Positions 7,783 to 11,317 of a DNA stretch of 11,317 nt are shown here, one piece after another. Position 1 is the stretch's first letter, and each line of letters starts with the position of its first letter. Under the pieces are notes generated by a model. The model was given only the letters and a program-made list of their open reading frames with translations. It did not search any database and was not told the origin of the DNA. The stretch comes from JARRJY01 sp050116415 (GTDB lineage: Bacteria; Pseudomonadota; Gammaproteobacteria; UBA6429; Thiohalophilaceae): positions 1-11,317 of the forward strand of contig JASFOS010000067.1 of the NCBI GenBank assembly GCA_050116415.1, in the 5' to 3' direction. The position numbers were made by a program, and so were the translations under genes.

Positions 7783-8610
7783 ATGACACGACTAGCAGCA
7801 ATCCAGATGGCCTCGGGCCCCAATGTTAGTGCAAACCTTACTGAAGCCGAGCGCCTGATAGACAGCGCAGCCGGTGCCGGGGCGCGTTTGATTGTGTTAC
7901 CGGAAAACTTCGCCTATGTCGGGATGCAGGAAGCTGACAAGGTAAAAATCCGTGAGCAGCAGGGCAGCGGTGTTATCCAGGATTTCCTGTCTAGCCAGGC
8001 AAAAAAACATGGTATCTGGTTGGTGGGCGGTACCATACCATTGCAAGCCAGTGATGAAACCCGTATCCGTGCCGCTTGCCTGGTCTATAACGACCAGGGC
8101 GAACTAGTGGCCCGTTATGACAAGGTACACTTGTTTGATGTGCAGGTCCCTGATTCCAACGAAACCTATAATGAATCAGAAACCATCGAGCCAGGCAATG
8201 AAGCCGTTGTTATCGATACACCGTTCGGTCGCCTGGGACTGGCCATTTGCTATGATCTGCGTTTCCCGGAGTTGTTTCGTCGCATGGTGGACGAGGGGGT
8301 GGAATTGATCGCCTTGCCCTCCGCGTTTACCGCGATTACCGGTGCCGCGCACTGGGAGACACTGGTACGCGCCCGCGCCATTGAAAACCTCAGTTACCTG
8401 ATTGCCTCGGCACAGGGGGGCTACCATGTGAATGGACGTGAAACTTACGGTAACAGCATGATCGTTGATCCCTGGGGACGAATCCTGGATCGTCAACCCA
8501 CCGGGTCGGGTTTTGTGATTGCCGAAATTGACCGTGAAAAGGTCAAGAAGATTCGCAATAACTTCCCGGTACTCACGCATCGAAAGATTCCTTGCAGGTT
8601 AGCAGAATGA
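7783..8610 (+). CDS. Nitrilase-superfamily amidase, Nit1/deaminated glutathione amidase-like
   Basis: Carbon-nitrogen hydrolase of 275 residues. The catalytic Glu-Lys-Cys triad is visible: E41 in VLPENFAY, K114 in RYDKVHLFDV and C156 in LAICYDLRFPELFR. The Nit1-like block SAFTAITGAAHWETLVRARA at 180-199 and YGNSMIVDPWG near 222-232 place it nearer to Nit1/YbeM (deaminated glutathione amidase, a metabolite repair enzyme) than to beta-ureidopropionase or aliphatic nitrilases. The exact substrate is inferred; omega-amidase (Nit2-like) activity is the main alternative. It is probably cytosolic, as no signal peptide is seen. TAGG lies 12 nt before ATG 7783, a rather long spacing. The stop overlaps the tldD start as ATGA. 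A nitrilase gene between yhdP and tldD is, as I recall, also found in Pseudomonas. Confidence 0.9.
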   Translation: MTRLAAIQMASGPNVSANLTEAERLIDSAAGAGARLIVLPENFAYVGMQEADKVKIREQQGSGVIQDFLSSQAKKHGIWLVGGTIPLQASDETRIRAACLVYNDQGELVARYDKVHLFDVQVPDSNETYNESETIEPGNEAVVIDTPFGRLGLAICYDLRFPELFRRMVDEGVELIALPSAFTAITGAAHWETLVRARAIENLSYLIASAQGGYHVNGRETYGNSMIVDPWGRILDRQPTGSGFVIAEIDREKVKKIRNNFPVLTHRKIPCRLAE

Positions 8611-10043
8611 GTAATATTGAAATCGCCCGATCCGCCCTGTTAAATCCTTCCGGTCTCGGTGACCAGGAATTACAGCAGGTGCTGGACAGCCTGATGTATA
8701 AAAACGTCGATTATGCCGATTTGTATTTCCAGGCCTCGCGCCATGAATCCTGGGTGCTGGAGGACGGCATCGTCCGCGAAGGCAGTCACAACATCGAGCA
8801 GGGTGTCGGGGTGCGGGCCATCAGCGGCGAGAAAACCGGCTTCGCCTATTCCGATGAAATCATTTTACCGGCTTTGACCCAGGCCGCGCACTCGGCGCGC
8901 GCCATCGCCCGCAGTGGTCAGAGCAACCAGGTCAAGGCCTGGCAACCGGCGCACGCCAACCAGCTGTATTTGCCTTCAGATCCGCTTGATTCGCTGCAGG
9001 CGGCGGACAAGATCAACCTGTTACGGATGCTGGATGCCGAGGCGCGCAAACAGGATCCACGCATCAAGCAGGTCATTGTCAGCCTGGCCGGGGTGCAGGA
9101 CATCATCCTGGTGGCGGCCAGTGACGGCACCCTGAACGCCGATGTACGGCCACTGGTAAGAATGAACGTCAGCGTGATAGCTGAAGATGGCAGTCGTCGC
9201 GAACAGGGCAGCACCGGAGGCGGAGGCCGCGTGGGCTATGAATATTTTCTTGAAGAGGAACGTGGCCTGAATTATGCCCGTGAGGCGGTGCGACAGGCCC
9301 TGGTCAACCTCGAGGCGGTGGATGCACCGGCCGGTAGCATGCCCGTGGTACTGGGGCCAGGTTGGCCCGGGGTGTTGTTACACGAGGCCGTCGGGCACGG
9401 CCTGGAGGGTGATTTCAACCGTAAGGGCAGTTCGGTGTTCAGCGGCCGCATCGGTGAAAAAGTTGCTTCTTCACTGTGCACCGTTGTAGATGATGGTACC
9501 CTGGCGAATCGTCGTGGTTCCCTGAATATTGATGATGAGGGTGTCGTCAGCCAGCATAACGTCTTGATTGAAAATGGTATTTTACAAGGCTACATGCAGG
9601 ACAAGCTCAACGCGCGTTTAATGGGGGTACAGCCAACCGGTAACGGGCGTCGTGAATCCTACGCGCACCTGCCCATGCCGCGCATGACCAACACTTATAT
9701 GCTTGCCGGCGATCATGCTCCGGAAGAAATCATTGCTTCCGTGGAGAAGGGGCTGTATGCGGTCAACTTTGGCGGAGGCCAGGTCGATATTACTTCGGGT
9801 AAGTTCGTGTTCTCGGCCTGTGAAGCCTACCTGATCGAAAAAGGCAAGGTGACTCGCCCGGTAAAAGGCGCCACCCTGATCGGCAATGGTCCCGAGGTAC
9901 TCACTAAAGTTTCCATGGTAGGTAATGACCTGCAACTGGATAACGGGGTAGGAGTCTGTGGCAAGGAAGGTCAGAGCGTACCCGTTGGGGTTGGCCAGCC
10001 AACCCTGAAGGTGGATAACCTTACCGTGGGTGGCACAGCCTAA
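8607..10043 (+). CDS. tldD: Metalloprotease TldD
   Basis: Catalytic subunit of the TldD/TldE (PmbA) heterodimeric zinc protease, which in E. coli trims unfolded peptides such as the microcin B17 leader and degrades the CcdA antitoxin (known). From ATG 8607 the protein is 478 residues, close to E. coli TldD (481). Near the N terminus it has ESWVLEDGIVREGS and the almost invariant QGVGVRAISGEKTGFAYSDE. The metal motif HEAVGHGLEGDFNR places H259, E260 and H263, and C451 in VCGKEGQSVPVG is the expected third ligand. The C terminus KVDNLTVGGTA is typical. An in-frame TTG at 8592 would add five residues, but ATG 8607 is preferred: it overlaps the amidase stop as ATGA, has AGG at 8596-8598 8 nt upstream and fits family length. 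A hairpin follows directly after the stop. Confidence 0.97.
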   Translation: MSNIEIARSALLNPSGLGDQELQQVLDSLMYKNVDYADLYFQASRHESWVLEDGIVREGSHNIEQGVGVRAISGEKTGFAYSDEIILPALTQAAHSARAIARSGQSNQVKAWQPAHANQLYLPSDPLDSLQAADKINLLRMLDAEARKQDPRIKQVIVSLAGVQDIILVAASDGTLNADVRPLVRMNVSVIAEDGSRREQGSTGGGGRVGYEYFLEEERGLNYAREAVRQALVNLEAVDAPAGSMPVVLGPGWPGVLLHEAVGHGLEGDFNRKGSSVFSGRIGEKVASSLCTVVDDGTLANRRGSLNIDDEGVVSQHNVLIENGILQGYMQDKLNARLMGVQPTGNGRRESYAHLPMPRMTNTYMLAGDHAPEEIIASVEKGLYAVNFGGGQVDITSGKFVFSACEAYLIEKGKVTRPVKGATLIGNGPEVLTKVSMVGNDLQLDNGVGVCGKEGQSVPVGVGQPTLKVDNLTVGGTA

Positions 10044-10070
10044 GCGGGACGAACCCGCCTCGTCCGCTTT
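10042..10070 (+). terminator. Probable intrinsic terminator of the nadD-tldD unit
   Basis: Positions 10042-10052 pair with 10060-10069 as a 10-bp stem with G10048 bulged and a 7-nt loop. A T-rich tract (TTTATTCTTCTTC) begins at the stem's 3' end. A competing smaller perfect hairpin pairs GCGGG at 10044-10048 with CCCGC at 10054-10058. The element starts inside the tldD stop codon and its 3' arm touches the yjgA stop codon. On the minus strand the tail is not T-rich, so it probably works mainly for tldD transcripts. Confidence 0.65.
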
Positions 10071-10584
10071 ATTCTTCTTCCAGTACCAGCTGTTTCAGGT
10101 ACTGGAAAATTTCCCGGCTTGATTTGGGTGGCTTGTTGTTTAGCCGTTCCTTCTTGGCCTGGCGGATCAATTGGCGCAGATGCTGCCGGTCCACCTGGGG
10201 TAGTTCATTGACCAGGTCACCCAGCGCCTCATCCCCCTCGGCTAGCAGGCGATCGCGCCAGTTTTCCAGTTTGTGCAGCAGTTTGATATCTTCGCGGTAG
10301 GGGTTGGTCGCTTTTTCGTAGGCGGCGCGGATGGGTTCATCATCCACCTTACGCAGTAATTTACCGATATATTGAATCTGGCGTTTCAGAGCCCCGCCTT
10401 TTTTCATCTTGCGTGCAGCGATGATGGCATCACGAATATTGTCATCCAGGGGAATCTTGTCCAGTGCGGAAGATTCCAGCCTGGTCATGGCTTCGCCCAG
10501 TTCCTGTAACGCATGGCATTCGCGTTTGACCTGGGACTTGCTGACCCAGCTTTCATCATCGAAATTGTCAAAATCATTATTCAT
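10069..10584 (-). CDS. darP: Dual-action ribosomal maturation protein DarP (YjgA)
   Basis: YjgA/DarP binds late 50S assembly intermediates and helps peptidyl-transferase-centre maturation and peptide release (known for E. coli). The 171-residue, highly charged helical protein has the family landmarks: an acidic N terminus, SWVSKSQVKRE at 12-22, LDKIPLD at 41-47, RQIQYIGKLLR near 68-78, EPIRAAYEK near 83-91, HKLENWRDRLL near 104-114, LRQLIRQAKKE near 136-146 and NKPPKSSREIFQYL near 150-163. E. coli YjgA is about 183 residues, with the difference in the acidic N terminus. It is encoded convergently to tldD and divergently from pmbA. The start at 10584 has no well-placed Shine-Dalgarno; the AGGAG in the leader is about 22 nt away (separate entry). 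Confidence 0.95.
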   Translation of the reverse strand: MNNDFDNFDDESWVSKSQVKRECHALQELGEAMTRLESSALDKIPLDDNIRDAIIAARKMKKGGALKRQIQYIGKLLRKVDDEPIRAAYEKATNPYREDIKLLHKLENWRDRLLAEGDEALGDLVNELPQVDRQHLRQLIRQAKKERLNNKPPKSSREIFQYLKQLVLEEE

Positions 10585-10591
10585 GGTGGCT

Positions 10592-10600
10592 ATTATGGCA
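10592..10600 (-). promoter_or_regulatory. Candidate extended -10 for darP (yjgA)
   Basis: Read on the minus strand, TGCCATAAT is an extended -10-like element (TGn plus a hexamer matching TATAAT at five of six positions). It ends 7 nt before the darP start codon, so a transcript from it would be leaderless. No good -35 is seen. It overlaps a two-codon ORF, so these readings compete. Confidence 0.3.
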
Positions 10601-10611
10601 TTTGTTCTCCT
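10593..10611 (-). promoter_or_regulatory. AGGAG plus two-codon ORF in the darP leader
   Basis: On the minus strand AGGAG (10611-10607) is followed, after 5 nt, by ATG-CCA-TAA (10601-10593), a start codon, one proline codon and a stop. The arrangement has ideal spacing for ribosome binding, yet it is out of frame with darP, whose ATG begins 8 nt after the TAA. If transcription begins upstream, this could be a minimal upstream ORF with reinitiation at darP. If it begins at the overlapping -10, the element is never transcribed. Confidence 0.3.
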
Positions 10612-10630
10612 GCCCGTGCACCAGTAGAAT
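10602..10630 (+). promoter_or_regulatory. Candidate sigma-70 promoter for pmbA
   Basis: TTGTTC at 10602-10607 and TAGAAT at 10625-10630 are separated by 17 nt. The -10 matches consensus at five of six positions and the -35 at three. Predicted transcription start is near 10637, leaving a leader of about 28 nt before ATG 10665. It lies in the 80-nt divergent gap, where pmbA needs its own promoter since darP is on the other strand. Confidence 0.45.
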
Positions 10631-10664
10631 GAGCTGATTGTCCATTTATTTAAGTGAAAAGAGT

Positions 10665-11317
10665 ATGTCGAACCTGTTCAAACAAACCCACAGCGAGGCA
10701 GACGCCGCCTTTGATCAGCCACTTTATACGCAGACCGTGGAAATGATGCTGGAGGAAGCCAGGCGCCAGGGAGCCACGGCGGCGGAAGCAGGCTTGAGTG
10801 TTGAATCCGGCCTGTCGGTGAATGTGCGCCTGGGAGAAGTGGAGACCATCGAACATAATCGTGACAAAGTCATGGGGGCCACGGTGTATTTCGGCCAGCG
10901 TAAGGCCTCTGCCAGCACCACCGATTTCAGCCCCAAGGCCATAAAGGAAACGGTGCAGGCGGCCTGCGAGATTGCCCGTCATACCGAGGAAGATAAGTAC
11001 GCGGGTTTAGCCGATGCGGAGCTGATGGCCAAAGATGTTCCAGATCTGGGTTTATATTGTCACTGGGATCTTAGCGCGGAGGCCGCTATCGAGCTGGCAC
11101 ACGAATGTGAAAGTGTCGCGCGAAGTTATGACAAGCGCATCACTAATTCCGAAGGTGCCGCCATTAGTAGTCATGATGGTTACCGTTTGTACGGGAACAG
11201 TCACGGTTTTATCGGCGGCTATGCCAGCTCACGTCATAGCTTGAGCTGTACCGTGATTGGTGAAACGGCAAACGGTATGCAGCGCGATCACTGGTACAGT
11301 GTGGCCCGCGATCCGGC
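10665..11317 (+). CDS. pmbA: TldE/PmbA metalloprotease partner subunit, 5' part
   Basis: Non-catalytic partner of TldD in the TldD/TldE protease, needed in E. coli for microcin B17 maturation and export. Only the first 217 codons are present; the frame is still open at the right edge. Translated by eye it gives EVETIEHNRDKVMGATVYFG, then KASASTTDFSPKAIKETVQAA, then KRITNSEGAAISSHDGYRLYGNSHGF and SSRHSLSCTVIGE. These align well with remembered E. coli PmbA. ATG 10665 is chosen because no in-frame start lies just upstream. The purine-rich GAAAAGAG before it is very close (1 nt) for a Shine-Dalgarno, so ribosome binding is unclear. The next in-frame ATG, at 10743, would remove about 26 non-conserved residues and remains an alternative. 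Confidence 0.94.
   Translation, partial: MSNLFKQTHSEADAAFDQPLYTQTVEMMLEEARRQGATAAEAGLSVESGLSVNVRLGEVETIEHNRDKVMGATVYFGQRKASASTTDFSPKAIKETVQAACEIARHTEEDKYAGLADAELMAKDVPDLGLYCHWDLSAEAAIELAHECESVARSYDKRITNSEGAAISSHDGYRLYGNSHGFIGGYASSRHSLSCTVIGETANGMQRDHWYSVARDP

Noticed and set aside
8592..8606. TTG start adding five residues to tldD
   Set aside because: ATG 8607 gives the family length, an ATGA overlap and a suitably spaced AGG; the extra residues are not conserved.
10650..10982. 110-codon minus-strand ORF opposite the pmbA start
   Set aside because: The + strand frame from 10665 encodes conserved PmbA sequence to the window edge, so this is a shadow.
1..11317. tRNA, rRNA, CRISPR arrays, insertion sequences or phage genes
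   Set aside because: Almost all bases are in intact housekeeping genes; the longest gaps are 67 and 80 nt and hold no such structures, and no direct or inverted repeat array was seen.

Overview
This window looks like ordinary chromosomal DNA from a gammaproteobacterium. Every gene with a recognisable family is closest in architecture to gammaproteobacterial members: an YhdP-type AsmA-like protein, a YhdE-type Maf, RNase G, a TldD/PmbA pair and a YjgA/DarP homologue. I judge this from remembered protein sequences and gene order, not from a search. Gene order resembles that of free-living gammaproteobacteria such as Pseudomonas (maf, rng, yhdP, nitrilase, tldD, yjgA, pmbA). The nadD-rsfS-rlmH trio, which E. 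coli keeps at a different locus, is joined directly upstream. I cannot name the genus.

Layout: nine genes lie head to tail on the + strand from 36 to 10043: nadD, rsfS, rlmH, maf, rng, yhdP, a small secreted protein of unknown function, a nitrilase-family amidase and tldD. Gaps are mostly 4 to 40 nt, with a 67-nt gap before the small secreted gene and an ATGA overlap between the amidase and tldD. A bulged hairpin with a T-rich tail directly after the tldD stop codon looks like the end of this transcription unit. On the other strand, converging on that hairpin, is yjgA (darP). An 80-nt divergent gap separates it from pmbA (tldE), which runs off the right edge.

Functional themes: NAD+ synthesis (NadD); ribosome and RNA maintenance (RsfS silencing factor, RlmH 23S rRNA methyltransferase, RNase G, DarP 50S assembly factor); nucleotide and metabolite repair (Maf pyrophosphatase, Nit1-like amidase); envelope lipid homeostasis (YhdP, perhaps the small secreted protein); and the TldD/TldE peptide protease, whose two subunits flank yjgA.

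I found no mobile element, CRISPR array, RNA gene or clear accessory island. The least explained items are the small secreted protein at 7387-7752 and the leader regions of that gene and of yjgA. Both leaders carry extended -10-like motifs so close to the start codon that leaderless mRNAs are possible. No convincing undescribed multi-gene system is visible.
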